A stretch of DNA of 64,000 bases from Centroberyx gerrardi (Eukaryota > Chordata > Actinopteri > Beryciformes > Berycidae). The notes under the pieces were generated by a model that was not told the DNA's origin, did not search any database, and saw only the letters and a program-made list of their open reading frames with translations. Both the position numbers and the translations under genes were made by a program. Position 1 is the first letter of the stretch; each line of letters begins with the position of its first letter. The stretch spans positions 28,169,492 through 28,233,491 of the forward strand of contig NC_135998.1 of the NCBI RefSeq assembly GCF_048128805.1, given 5' to 3'. Shown one piece after another: positions 1-11,664 of the stretch.

Positions 1-254
1 GTATTTACTAGCCACGCAAGCCAGGTGAGTCTTAGGCACAGCGCACTGCTTGCAAACGCTGTTGTCAAAGAAATCACAAGGTTAGCTGGTAAACAATGTT
101 GTGTAGCTCAGGACACGGGAGCAAAATTTGCCATTTGTAAGCAACGTATCAAATCTGGTAGGAATAAAAGCGAAAACATCTCCAACAAAAGCCTTCAGCG
201 CAGTTATTTGTTTTTTAATGCATTTATGCCCTCAAATTCTGGAGTAATAGAAGA

Positions 255-516
255 AAAGGCTGGGCGATATGGTTGAAATCAATATCACAATAATCATAAG
301 GATGTAAAACCACATGTTAAATGATCAAACTGATGTTCATCGCACTGAACTGCATGGCAATATTCCTTAAAATGTTTCATACCTATTTTTGTCAGTTTCT
401 AAAATTTGCTTGTTATAAATTTAGACAGAATTGTGTATCACGATATCACAATATCATCACAATATGATTCCACTGAAAGAAAATAAGCGATAATATTGAC
501 TTACTGCCCAGCCCTA
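255..516. mobile_element. hAT-like MITE, short copy
   Basis: The left end reads GGCTGGGCGATATGG and the right end, reverse-complemented, begins TAGGGCTGGGCAGTAAG, so the ends are inverted repeats of each other. The interior is AT-rich with repeated AATATCACAATAT-type blocks and has no coding capacity. The flanks AATAGAAG and GATAGAGG match at 6 of 8 positions, as expected of an aged 8-bp hAT target duplication. Exact ends are uncertain by a few bases. Confidence 0.65.
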
Positions 517-667
517 GATAGAGGATACAGTTTCTGCCTTACTCCACCACTGCCATTGTTGTTTAAGTTTCCGCTGTGTTGTGTCTCACTTGCGTCACTT
601 GTGTGACTGGACTGTCCAACCTCATTCCTAGCCTCCTATCAGGGAGGGAGGCCTTGTGTCCTACAAG

Positions 668-1219
668 TAGGGCTGGGCGATATGTTGTATAATATCGATA
701 TTGTGATATGAGACTGGATATCGCCCGTAGGCTTGAGTATCGTTAGGATATTACCGATTCCAGTGCCATTTTCTGCTTAATGACCGATAAGAGGAATCGT
801 TTGTGCGGTTGCTTATCGATTCCGGCAAATTAGGCAGTTTGGAACCAGGACTAAATTGGAACTGGTTCTCGATACCCGACCCTAATCCTCTGGGATTTTG
901 ATTATCGTAATATTGTGGAATAACTTCAAAGTTACTTCTTCCTGGTCTTAAGAGTAAAGTGATACAATTTTCTGAACTTATGAGCCTGTTCTGGCTGAGC
1001 AAAATGAACAATGATTGGCTTTACCTCCTCACCCGCATTAGGCTACTTATTACTGATTAGACATTACTGATTACTAATTACTTACTTACTCATTTCTAAT
1101 TTTCAATATTTTCTTGTGTGTAAATATCTTATGAAAGCACGAATACACACATTATTGATATCGAGGTATTCGGTCTAAAATACTGTAATATTTAATTATG
1201 TCAATATCGTCCAGCCCTA
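668..1219. mobile_element. hAT-like MITE, longer copy with a nested insertion
   Basis: The left end TAGGGCTGGGCGATAT and the right end (reverse complement TAGGGCTGGACGATAT) are near-identical inverted repeats, the same family as the element at 255-516. Flanking 8-mers CCTACAAG and CTTGCAAG match at 6 of 8 positions, suggesting an old hAT-type target duplication. The element is about 552 bp, twice its neighbour, because a second repeat sits inside it. Confidence 0.7.
730..885. repeat. Repeat nested inside the MITE at 668-1219
   Basis: This internal block starts GAGTATCGTTAGGATATTAC and ends GGTTCTCGATACCCGACCC. From memory, a sequence starting GGGTCGGGTATCGAGAACC on the other strand is a common dispersed fish element. 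It explains most of the extra length of the host MITE over the 262-bp copy. Boundaries are approximate. Confidence 0.45.
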
Positions 1220-4200
1220 CTTGCAAGTGTGATCAACTTGCGAGACTCATCTGGCTGCGAGGCTATGTATTTACTCAAAAAATAAGAAAACTGGAATTTA
1301 GTTTAACAGGTGTATTCAGTGTATTCTACGAAGTGTATTCTATGAAAGCACAATATCACTGAATCCAATCGGTTTCACTTTTGCTCAAAAGAAGTTTGCA
1401 TTGGAACAATGCCTGTTAGGTGTGTGGCCCACTTACAATACATTTTCAGGAGCAAACTCTCACAGGTAAACAGCCATCAATTTCAGCAATGACTTGCTCT
1501 GGAAAGGGGTTAAAAACCACCATAACCAGCTAGTCGAGATGTAGGCAGTTTGCTAATGATTTTCTAGAGAAACATTAGGCCATTTCCTGAAAGAAAGGTA
1601 GCTGCAAAGGTTTTTATCTTTAATAACCTATCATTTCATTTTGAACTCAAGTATTTCTTAATCAGTGTCTCTTTCAGTGCATGACCAGACCAAACTGAAC
1701 TTTTGTTTAGAAAATACAAACTATTATGCTATGCTCCAAGCTAAGTCTCATTTCAAAAATTGTTTGTGAGCTACATCTATTTAACTGGAGCAGTAAACAC
1801 TCCTGACTTATGACCAACCATTATCTAGTGAGATTTTGTTATAGAGGCTTTGCAATTGCGTCACAAATCTCCTAGAGACAACGGCTGGCACCATCAGGGA
1901 GGTCCTTGAAAAACTGTCTGTGCGCAAATAATATCTAAATAAAAAAGTAACCAGGCTAGAAAAAGAGAGGCATGAACAAGCACAGATCCTGTACAAGCCC
2001 ACGGCGCACGAGCCAATTCATAGAATACACTTGCAGGAAATAGTATGTGATAGTTAAGACGCCTCTAGAGGCAATTTCACAAAGTGTTGATGACTGACAG
2101 ACTGACAAACTGACTGACTGACTCCCTGTCTGACCTGATTACGCCTCCTGATGCCCCCGGCTGCACCGTGGGAAGAAATGTATGTGGGTATGGATCCATA
2201 CAATATTACACTGAAAAGTGAATGATAAAGTAGATTTGTTTCCATTTAAGTTAGACTAACACAGTAAACTGTCTTGTGTTTAGCCCTAGTCTCTACTCCA
2301 AAGCACTCCAAACTGTAGCTTGAGAAGAGCCAGCTCAGTTAACTAAACAGTTGTTTTTTGGCTTTGCTGGCTTGCTAACTATTCTGCAAGCTATTCTGGC
2401 AACACAACTAAGTACTATTTACATCCAACTACTGGCCACTACTAGCTTCCAACCACATAACATTAGCTGCTGGGCAGATTAGATGTATTGACAACAAGAA
2501 AGTGATGGCAAACAAACCAGATATTATGGTTAGCTAGCTAACTAACTAGCTGACATTATCTAAACACAAAGTCAATTAGATGTATCAGTGATAAAAAATA
2601 ATGTCTTCCCAATCAGCACCATGAAATTAACCACGTCTATTCAATACTGTTGAAACAAGTGAATGGTTGGTAGTTTAGAAATGCGATCAGCTGTTCTCAG
2701 CTGTTGTTGTCAAGACTTTGGGCTGGGCATGAGAGGTGAAACTGTTTTTTGTGAGCCTGTCATGGGGGGCAGGGGAAGTCTGTTTTAGTTTTAGTTTCAG
2801 ATTTGGATGGATGAATGGGTGGATGTAGCGAAAGAGAGTTCAATTGATGATTTTGGATCATTCTAAACTAATATTTAAAGGAGAAACTGAACTGGGATAG
2901 CTCTATAGCCTACTTCATTACCTATTGTAGAATATTCTTTAATTCGTTAATTTCAGTTGGAAAAAAAATATCAACAGGCAACATATGCATTACTGTGTGT
3001 GAAGCAGTATCTGGGTCATTGATTTCTGTTGACCCCCCTCAGACAAGACACTGACTCAATAGAAAAATAGTACGGGGCAAATTTGACCTCCTCCAAAATC
3101 ATTCTTGGTTCAAACCCTGAGTTCAAATCATATGACTGGTCCAACCCATATGAATCTCATCTTCCCTAAAAATCACCAGGCAGGCCTGTAACTTACGGTA
3201 AACTAAGCAAAGTGTGAAAGTCCCCATAATAATAAGTTTCATGAAGAATAAGTTTCGGTTTAGTGAGGAATTATATCAAGTATGAGGAGCCTATTGCAAA
3301 CATGAACAGAAACTCTAACATCTAAATCTGACATGGGTGGGCATAAACAAAGGTGCTGACTATCAGCCACGATCTTCTGCTCTGAAGAGAGCTGTTGTTC
3401 CCAGGGGTGGTTATCATTGCGCTAACCAAATAGCATAGTGAATTTAGACAAAACCTTGTACAAAAAGCAACAACAGCATCTCCATAACCAAATTTTAACC
3501 ACATCCTCTTTCAGTCAAGTTGCACACTACATGCCCACAGCCAACGCAATTCAAACCCCAGGACAAAGCCATGTAGGAGTGGTGTGAACGGATCTGGAGC
3601 TGTGTGTGGATGTTGGGGAAAAGTGTATTTTGAAAGGCAAACTCAGGGGTTTAGCTGTAGCCTTATGTTAGAGTGAAGGGCTATTTCACTGGTTGCACAA
3701 CAACATTGATGAACAGAGGCTAGAATCAAGAGCAGCAGTTCACTGGCTAAATAATAGCATATATTGATAGGGCAGCTGCATCAAAAGGCTTGTATAGCAC
3801 CATGGATGATAAACCTAACCTCTAAGGCCTCAATAAATGTGTAGCATATTCTATATAAAACAGACATTTATAGGCAAATGTCAATCAAGTCTGTGATCAA
3901 AGCATGTCTGTTCAGAGCATTTGGAAATACAGGTAGCAGAAAGAGGTCATGGCAACATCATCACAACCAGGTATTATCTCATCTGAAAACGAGACCATAT
4001 CATGAGAAATATACTGCACGCAGCTGCATCACAACCCGTCACTGTACTATAACGCTGGGGTAAGCTACATGAGGTTTGCTACTCAATAGTTGTGGATGAA
4101 ATGCTAACGAATGCCCAAACAAGCCAGCGTACGATTGTTTCGACGGGTCACGATGTTATCATGAAGCCATTGAGCTGCTGCATGTTCGCAGACAGCTCAA

Positions 4201-4385
4201 TTGACAAATGCTCTATTGTCATATTTCACTTTGCATCTACAGTAAGTCGCAGGTTTGAGGGGAAGCACGCCTCCCATCTCCCTATATGGCTACATGGCAT
4301 GCACAAATATTCATCACTTTGACTGGCAAACAAACACGGCCTTACCACAACAGCACAACATAAAGCTCTTTGTAAATCTGGTTAC

Positions 4386-4498
4386 CTGGGCTCGGGGAGG
4401 ATGATTTTCTTACTCGCCCGGGCCGCTGGAGTAGATTTGCTCTTCTCCATCGCCATCAAATAACTGACATCGGCGAGCACTGCTTCGAGGTCCGCCAT
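4386..4498 (-). CDS. grk3: G protein-coupled receptor kinase 2/3 (beta-ARK), first coding exon
   Basis: The exon encodes 37 residues beginning [19 protein letters not shown] and ending KKIILPEP. This is the nearly invariant N-terminus of GRK2/GRK3, the serine/threonine kinases that phosphorylate agonist-occupied G protein-coupled receptors at the plasma membrane. The N-terminal helix contacts the receptor and kinase domain; the RGS-homology, kinase and PH domains must lie in exons left of the window. The exon ends AG|GTAAC in phase 2, completing the Ser of the family's EPS motif. The start follows the family methionine, although the frame stays open to another ATG at 4600. The residues do not separate GRK2 from GRK3. 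I prefer grk3 because human GRK3 lies near beta-crystallin genes on 22q, which is a synteny inference. Confidence 0.85.
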
Positions 4499-7400
4499 CT
4501 TCAGCCCTGGGACGACCAAATCAATAAAATATCTGACTGGGAATGTTTTTAGGGGATAAAAAAACAATGTCCACCAGATATGACCACCATCAAGGGCCAA
4601 GGTGCATGACAGGGCCAGCTGAGCGGATGGCAGGGCTGACCATCGACTGGAATGGTGTCGTTTTCTCAGGCTGTAGTCGCTTCAGTTCGTCTCAAACAAC
4701 AATCATTGTGACAGAAAAAGGGAAATTCAGGAGGGAAGACATTGGGTGGCAGATTACTGGAGAAATCTATATCACCAGGGGTGCTAGATCACAGTCCTTA
4801 TCATCTCATTTCGTGCAACAACAAAAAAATGCAGGTATCTTAGATGCGTACGAACGAAAAGAGTGGCAAATATTGCAAGGAACGACTGATGAGATCTTGT
4901 TTTGAGGTCAGTGCTCCCTCGCACTCTGCTTTATAGTAATGTGATATGTCTCCCAGAGATAGGTAGATGCACTAAATGCTGGATCTGAAGAGAGGACCGC
5001 TGTCAAATCCTACAGGTCTCTGGCGACTTTCGTAGTCTTCTTGTTGGAATTATGTCCAAATGACCGACTTGTCTCCAGTGCGGCATGTGTTTCAAGATTT
5101 CACTTCAAAAATCCAAAGACGGGTTGACAGAAATGTCTTGGTTTTAGTGGAATGGCAGTCAGTGCCTGCAGTCAAAAGGTGACTGGCTCAAACCGTCTAC
5201 GCCTCAACAACAGAAAACCAACTCTATTGTAATAAAACAGGGACACGTGTATAACGTCAGTAAAAAGAAAACCAGCTAAGCAGAGGTTATATTATCGTGA
5301 TATGCATTCCATAAAATCCACACACTGCTGTTGTTTATGTTGCCGTCGTTGTTGGCTTCCTGTGTAAGCTGAAATGTTCCTTATCGACTCATCAATCACA
5401 AAAATGTCGCCCGAGAGATGCAGTTTAGCCAAGAAGCTTAGCACCATATCCAGTCCAAGCAGAAGGGCAATCAAGGAATCACAAGCCACATCCAAACGAC
5501 TGAAATCTGACTTGTTTTAGCCTGCTGGCAATAACGATATTTGGTTCGTCTAGCTAGCTACCACGCTAGCTAGCAAAATGAAGTGGCTAGCCAGTAAGCT
5601 AACTAACGACTAGGGGTCCGAATGATCGGTCAATCCATAAATCTAGTTGGGATTATTTTTAACTCAGTAGCTACACTAAAATGTCCTTGTTGTGAGTAGC
5701 AAGTAGCGTTATTAGCTGGCAAACTAGCTGAGACTAACGCTGGCTCGATTTCAGACAGCTATTTACCTAACAACGTTAACCTTAAGCTAACGGCAGCGTG
5801 TTAACTGGCTACTCGTATTGGGGGGGGGGAAGAGATCTTGCAGGTTTTCCAGAAAACAGTCTTAGAAAGTCCAATGTCTTCAAAAATATCGACGCAATCG
5901 CAAAAGATAATCCATAGCTGCTTCGTTACCCCGAGCGTTGGGGGACCCTCCTCGCCTGGAGACCCAGCACAGAGCTACTGACTGTGGGTTGATGGTGACG
6001 CTGATGGTGGAGGAGGGGGAGGGAGCGATGGAAGATGGAAATCGGCTAGCCAACGGTAGTTAGCTTGTTAACCGATAACTTTTCCTCTTCGCCGCTGACT
6101 CTGACAGTTGATAAGACAACGGAGCGGACAACTATCTAGGTACAGTTAAATACCTAATACGACACACTGCTGATGTGTTACTCTCGTAAATCTGTCACAC
6201 AGGTCGATATCTCAAATAAAACTATGAGACCATGGATGAGACCCGAGCAGCGCGTCGTTCTCTGCCTGCCCCGACCGACTCTAGCCTGGCTATCCAGGCT
6301 GGGGAGTCCACACTCGGCAGCTAGTTGGAGCTAAGTAGCTTCACCAAGTATCCGTCCGCTGCCTCTTCAGCAATTTGGCAACTGATAAGTCCGCTCCCTG
6401 CGATTAAGCTGTTCGTTTTCCACCTCCAATATGGCACATGTTTATTGAAGTCCCCTTCGATAGATTTTTACTCTATTTTTGCTAGCAGTGTTGCATTGCT
6501 TGCCTTGTGGTTCAACTTCCTCCCACTGCGGAGGAGTTGCTCGTAAAACACGGAACGGGATGTCGGCTGGAACCGAACCTCATAGTGCTGAGTGTTGGAG
6601 GCAGGTTTCCCGTATATTCTTCACATGACGTTACAAAAACATGTCTTAATCACAATTTTGCCTGCACCCGGTTTTGGCCAATTTGTTAATGATATAGGTT
6701 TGTAGGGACTAACGTCGTCCAACCCGCAGTAATTTCCCACAAGACTTAACACTGGGCAAACATGTTGGATGTATTTTAATGTAAACATCCCATTTCACTG
6801 AAAGCACTCCATAGGCCTGCATCCCGTTTCAGTTAAATCGCTGCCAGCAAATCGAATTGGCTTCAAATACTGGCCTACTCATCCTGTTAGTATAAATGAC
6901 TCTTCACATTGAACCTGAATGGTGCTACAGCCGCGTCTGATAATTAATAATACAGCTAAAATAAATGAATTTCGATAGGCTGCCTCAGTGAGCTGGATCT
7001 ATATATTTTCTTTTTTGGGTGGAAACGTAGTGCCGTTTCCTGGCCAGTAATGGTAATGCTGCTAGGGCATTGCTGCGGTCTATGGAAAAACTTTACATTT
7101 TGTGTTCATCTCAAATGTCAAAATGTATGTGCCATTTAAAAAATATGTATCAATAAATCATATTAGGTGTATAACATTATTCTTCAGGGCAACATGTGGG
7201 TTAGGCCTATTATAAAATGACTTGTGTCTCCTAGAATTAACCAGAACAACCACTGGAACAACGGTTTGTTGTAATATTATGGGTATAAACACAAGTAAAC
7301 AACAGAGAGGGAATAATAATATTGGATACAAATAGATTATTCCTATGATGTCTGCATTTTAGAAATTAAGCATTTGTTTTCACTGACACCAGTTTTTTGA

Positions 7401-7970
7401 TGATATGGGGCAACCCACCAATTCCTTTAAATGGATTCAAATCTATGTTTGAATCATATTATAATTTGTTGGAACATATTTTTTCCTTCAAAACTGGCTA
7501 ATTCCAAGTGGATTAAACTACTGAGAACCTGCTCAGGACACATTTCTACTAATTCACCAAGCTTTAGCAGCCAGTAGTAGCTGAACTTTACTTTTTTGAA
7601 CTCACAGCAATCTTCATATAACAAGGCATCTTTGGTAAGATTATGAGTATCATACTGGTGCAGAGACTACTGTTGATTAATACATTGTGACTAACGCTGT
7701 AGCTTACATAATAGATTATATTCTTAACATTGGCCTATACCATTTAATTCCTCTGTTATTATAAGAGTTCTGTCCCATGTGTAGCAAATACAGTCATGCA
7801 TAAGATTGTGAACCCCTTGACTTTAAGCACATTCATTCATTTAAAGTGAAAAAAATCTATCTATTTATCTGCCTGTCTGTGTCTGTCTGTCTGTCTGTCG
7901 TGATTGTTCATCCCTTAGGATGAGAAAAGCAAATACATGGGTGGAAGTCAGTAAGGTTTAAGAAAGACAG
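4499..7970. other. Upstream region of grk3 and spacer to cryba4
   Basis: On the minus strand this contains the grk3 5' UTR and promoter, whose start I cannot place, then the spacer to the end of cryba4. Roughly 5900-6300 is the most GC- and CpG-rich part and is the likeliest promoter area. Short GCTAGC-type repeats occur around 5550-5600 and a G-run at 5820-5829. I see no gene in it. Confidence 0.4.
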
Positions 7971-7976
7971 TTTATT
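7971..7976 (-). other. cryba4 polyadenylation signal
   Basis: AATAAA on the minus strand lies 62 nt beyond the cryba4 stop codon, giving the short 3' UTR usual for beta-crystallin mRNAs. Confidence 0.75.
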
Positions 7977-8037
7977 CAGCACTGGGCAGGGATCAAAGGT
8001 GAAGGGTCACATGGGAGTGAGGGTTTGGAGTAAGTTG

Positions 8038-9715
8038 TTACTGCTGAATACGGCGGATGGACTGGATCTGAGGGGTCTGGGAGTGGGAGCCAAACTCCCT
8101 GAAGTGCTTGTACTCCCCACAGTGACGATCACACTCCATGATATACTGGTATCCACGATAACCAGGGTACTGGTAGCACACGAATCTGTTGTGAAATCAG
8201 AGAGAGAGGGAAGTCATTGCAAAAGAGAATCGCAGGGATGCTCAGAAAATAGGAGAATAGGAAATAAAATGAGGAAGACCATTGTCCTTTGCAAACACTC
8301 ACGCTCCAGACTGGACCCTGAGAGAGCCAACTTCGTTGTTGCACCAACCCATGGCCTGGAGGGAGGGATAATCGTCGCTAAGCTCACCCTTACGGCCCAG
8401 GAAGTTTTCACGCTCATAGATAGTCATACGACACTCTCTGTGGTTCTGGAGGGCGAAAACGAAACACAGGGGACATCAGCTATTTGGTTAGTCACTCAAA
8501 TACAAGTCTATGGCTCTCAGTTTTAAAACAATATGCAAATAATAGGACTAATTTGATTAGAATTCCAAGTTCAACTTACAGCACAGGCAATAGGCCTGAA
8601 GGAGGTCATTCTCTCAATGTGATAGGCATTGCTACCGCCGAAAGCATCACACTGGGGATACTCTCCCCTCTCCAGGACAAACTGCTGTCCCTGGTAAGAG
8701 GCGTGCTCATAACCCACCCAGCTGGGGAAGAAGACGCAGAGTTAGTAATTGGTACTTTCTCATCACCTCTCTCTCTCTCTTTCTCTCTCTCTCCCAAAAG
8801 TCTGAGCAGCTACCAACAGGTGAATCATAACCTGGTGATATCTTGTCACCTTGGCCTAAGTCAAACTTCTTGAGATGGACACACAAGTACCCAAATGAAC
8901 CCCACAAAACCTCACTGAATCTAGCTGCTGTGCTTGCATATATATACTCATATGACACTATTATGACACTCAAAGAGCAGTTTGTCTGACAGTGAGGGTT
9001 TTGCATGTTCTAGTCCTTGGAATTGACGTAAAGCCATCTCTTTCTGTGTGTATCTGTGTTTTACTCACGCTCCACTCTCCACCCTGAGGGAGCGCACGGT
9101 CTCGAAGCCGAACTCCATCACATTGCAGCACTCGGAGGTGAACTCATGGCGACGGCCCTGGAAGCACTCCTCGTCGAAGACAATGATCTGACGGGGAAAC
9201 GGGGACACTTCAGTGCATCTGATGTACACACGCAACTCAAAGAGACATAGAGACAAACCCTCCATCTGATGTAAGAGATCAAATCAGCATCTTAGCCGTA
9301 CAACATCAAATGGTGTTACCTGTGAAATGCACCCAAGTGGGAGTAGGTGTTTCATTCTAACCAACACCTTTTTAAGGAGCTATTTGTTTTTCAATTGGTT
9401 CCAAACAATACCTTCATACAGAGGGGAAAGGTACAATCCTATGGTGTTATGAAAATTTTGATATGTCTTAATTTGGTCTGGATTTATTCTGTTCACAGTA
9501 TCTCCTCCACTAGGAAAGAAATAGTGTCTCTGTCTAGACTAGACACATAAAAGGAGCTGGTGATAATTTGTGTGCCTTTTCGGTCGGGACATTTAACTGG
9601 AGACTGCTGGTCGTATCTCAGGGAAACCTCTACCCTGAGGGGCCCTCTGGACAATAACATGCATCCACACACTCACCTTCCAGTGGCCGGAGAACTTGGT
9701 GCAGTGGTGAGTCAT
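8038..9715 (-). CDS. cryba4: Beta-crystallin A4
   Basis: Five coding exons on the minus strand: 9715-9677, 9187-9069, 8721-8580, 8445-8303 and 8185-8038. Their lengths (39, 119, 142, 143, 148 nt) fit the acidic beta-crystallin pattern of one Greek-key motif per exon. They join in frame to 196 aa, the length I recall for human CRYBA4. The protein starts [13 protein letters not shown] and ends [33 protein letters not shown] and [17 protein letters not shown] favour A4 over A1 or A2. It is a soluble structural protein of lens fibre cells, acting in beta-crystallin oligomers. It has 11 cysteines but only 3 tryptophans; QCDAF replaces the usual WDAW and HFREFG replaces HFREWG. It is transcribed divergently from crybb1. 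Confidence 0.95.
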
Positions 9716-9841
9716 TTTGTCTGGAAGGAGAAGATACAGCTGTTAAAAAAGAGTTGGAGCAAAACATCTGCAGAGGTAACAGTGAAAAGAGGGCCTCTAA
9801 TACTTTATGCACATTCTCAGTATTGGGAATAAATCACTGGT

Positions 9842-9846
<5 letters not shown>

Positions 9847-9873
<27 letters not shown>
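9847..9873. repeat. (CA)n microsatellite in cryba4 intron 1
   Basis: An uninterrupted CA tract of about 13 units upstream of cryba4 coding exon 2. The rest of the intron (9721-10578) shows nothing I recognise. Confidence 0.95.
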
Positions 9874-10578
9874 CACTGTGCAGAGAGTTTAGCCAAACGT
9901 GCATTCATTTCTGACATGAAAAAGTTTAGCGTCAAAGTTTGCCAGCATCAACAACAGTGGCTATCAAACACATCCATGGACAGCTAATTGAAGCACATGC
10001 AAAATAGCTATGGAAAACTGCAGCAACACTGTGCTTGAAATCCCAGAGTAGCCCGGCAGTTTAGCACCCACTGTTCTAAACTATTCATCACAGCCCAACT
10101 ACAGTATATACACCACTCTATGTACTGAAAGGCCTGAACCGCTACATAGCACATGAAATGGCCTATGAACCAGAGCGTATTTACGAAGGTTGAAAAGCGC
10201 TGGCTGTATAAAGGCCTGAATAGTAGAATCAGCCTGAATGCGTAATTGCTGGACTGGAAGCATCAGCATCTATTTATAGTTCCTACACAAAAATGAAGAG
10301 AGTCAAAGAAGCCAGGGGCTTCATCTAGGCTACTTTGCCTTTTTGTCTCTCCCCTTCAATCTCTTTATCTTATTTTCTGCCAATTTTTCCCCCCTGCTGC
10401 TACAGAGATTTTTTCCATCACCACAATTTATCTCACCCACTGGTTAAACTGATGGCCACTGGCCCTGGAGCCTGTGGATGGCTGCAGTGTTGTGGGGTTT
10501 GGGACAGAGTGTGTGAGTATGGGGCCTGCTACCCTGGCTGTGCGGCCCTAGCTGGCTGGGTGAGGGACAGGGACTCAC

Positions 10579-10612
10579 CTTGCTTTGATGCCCTTGGGTT
10601 GTCCTGCCGTGA
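10579..10612 (-). other. cryba4: cryba4 non-coding exon 1 (predicted)
   Basis: A consensus donor AAG|GTGAGT at 10579/10578 on the minus strand lies about 33 nt downstream of the expected start for the TATA-like box at 10641-10647. The next exon carries the ATG, so exon 1 would be entirely 5' UTR. The transcription start is inferred from TATA spacing. Confidence 0.55.
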
Positions 10613-10640
10613 GAGTGAGAGGAGCCACGCGCCCCCACCC

Positions 10641-10647
10641 TTTTAAA
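10641..10647 (-). promoter_or_regulatory. cryba4 TATA-like box
   Basis: Minus-strand TTTAAAA within GGCTTTAAAAGGG lies about 30 nt upstream of the predicted non-coding exon 1. TATA-driven starts are usual for lens crystallin genes. No close MARE or PAX6 consensus was evident by eye. Confidence 0.55.
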
Positions 10648-11282
10648 GCCTCCCCTGGCAAGGGGCCATGCTGAAAGCCCCGGCTCAGCAGCGGGGAGGG
10701 GCTTTTCTTTGTCCCCCCCGACAAAAGCATGGTTAATCTATGGAGGGGCAGAAGTGCAGACACCACATTATCACCCATGGGCAATGGACATGGACACATA
10801 GGAGCATGAGAGAGGCAGGACAGTGCAGGCAGCTGAGAAAATACTAAGGGCCAAGGAGATAAGAGGGGATGGAGGGAGGGAGAGAAGAGATGCTCCCGAA
10901 AGCGATGTTCATCGTTTGTTTCTCTCATCTTTGTATTCGGTCAAACATTCCTTCTCTCCCTTTAGGTATTTCATGTCCCCTCTTGTCTTTAAGTATTTAC
11001 GCCCTCAGATATCTACAGATTTGATATGCTTAGTGCATAGCTAAATAAAGACTCACTGTATAGTTTAGCTGGGAATAGATGATTTTCTAGTGTATGTTCA
11101 TCAACATCAACTGCATAGCATAAATGGAGGAAGTTATCCTTGTAGACATTTGATGTAGCAGTCCTTAGACTGGTATATACATTGATACTCCCTATGATTA
11201 GATATATGAGATATGCTAGCTCCATATCATGAACTGTGCAACTTGAAAGAAATTTGCCACAACTCCTCTGATTTTGTCTATG

Positions 11283-11314
11283 GTTATTATTATTACTATT
11301 ACTACTATTATCAC

Positions 11315-11372
<58 letters not shown>

Positions 11373-11488
11373 TGTTTCATTATTATTTTATATTATGATT
11401 ATTATGATTATTATTATTATTATTATAACAGCAATAATATTAATAATAATCATTTATTATTATTATTATTATTGTTGCTGTTCTTCTT

Positions 11489-11519
<31 letters not shown>

Positions 11520-11560
11520 TTATTATTATTATTATTAGCATTAGCATTATTATCATATCA
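11283..11560. repeat. Compound trinucleotide repeat (ATT/TAA/ATT/TTC/ATT)
   Basis: Successive tracts of ATT, TAA, ATT, TTC and ATT run for about 280 bp. Opposed ATT and TAA tracts are mutually complementary, so the block could fold back on itself. Long open frames through it (poly-Ile, poly-Asn, poly-Leu) are repeat artefacts. Confidence 0.95.
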
Positions 11561-11633
11561 CATACTCATTATTAATTATGGGATAATGGTGTATAAAATA
11601 ATAATATCTTCTGCTGTTGGCCATAACTCTGTT

Positions 11634-11640
<7 letters not shown>

Positions 11641-11664
<24 letters not shown>
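11641..11664. repeat. (GT)n microsatellite
   Basis: About 12 GT units just beyond the trinucleotide block, in the crystallin spacer. Confidence 0.9.

Larger units (their letters stand above)
1..4385 (-). other. Presumed grk3 intron 1 (left part)
   Basis: This stretch lies downstream of the grk3 first-exon donor on the minus strand and is therefore presumed intron. I recognised no second GRK exon in it. It holds two MITE-like repeats (255-516 and 668-1219) and otherwise AT-rich unique-looking sequence. The open frames in it are short and resemble no family I know. Confidence 0.55.

Noticed and set aside
7999-9250. Several plus-strand open frames over 60 aa
   Set aside because: All lie opposite cryba4 exons and are shadows of the crystallin coding strand.
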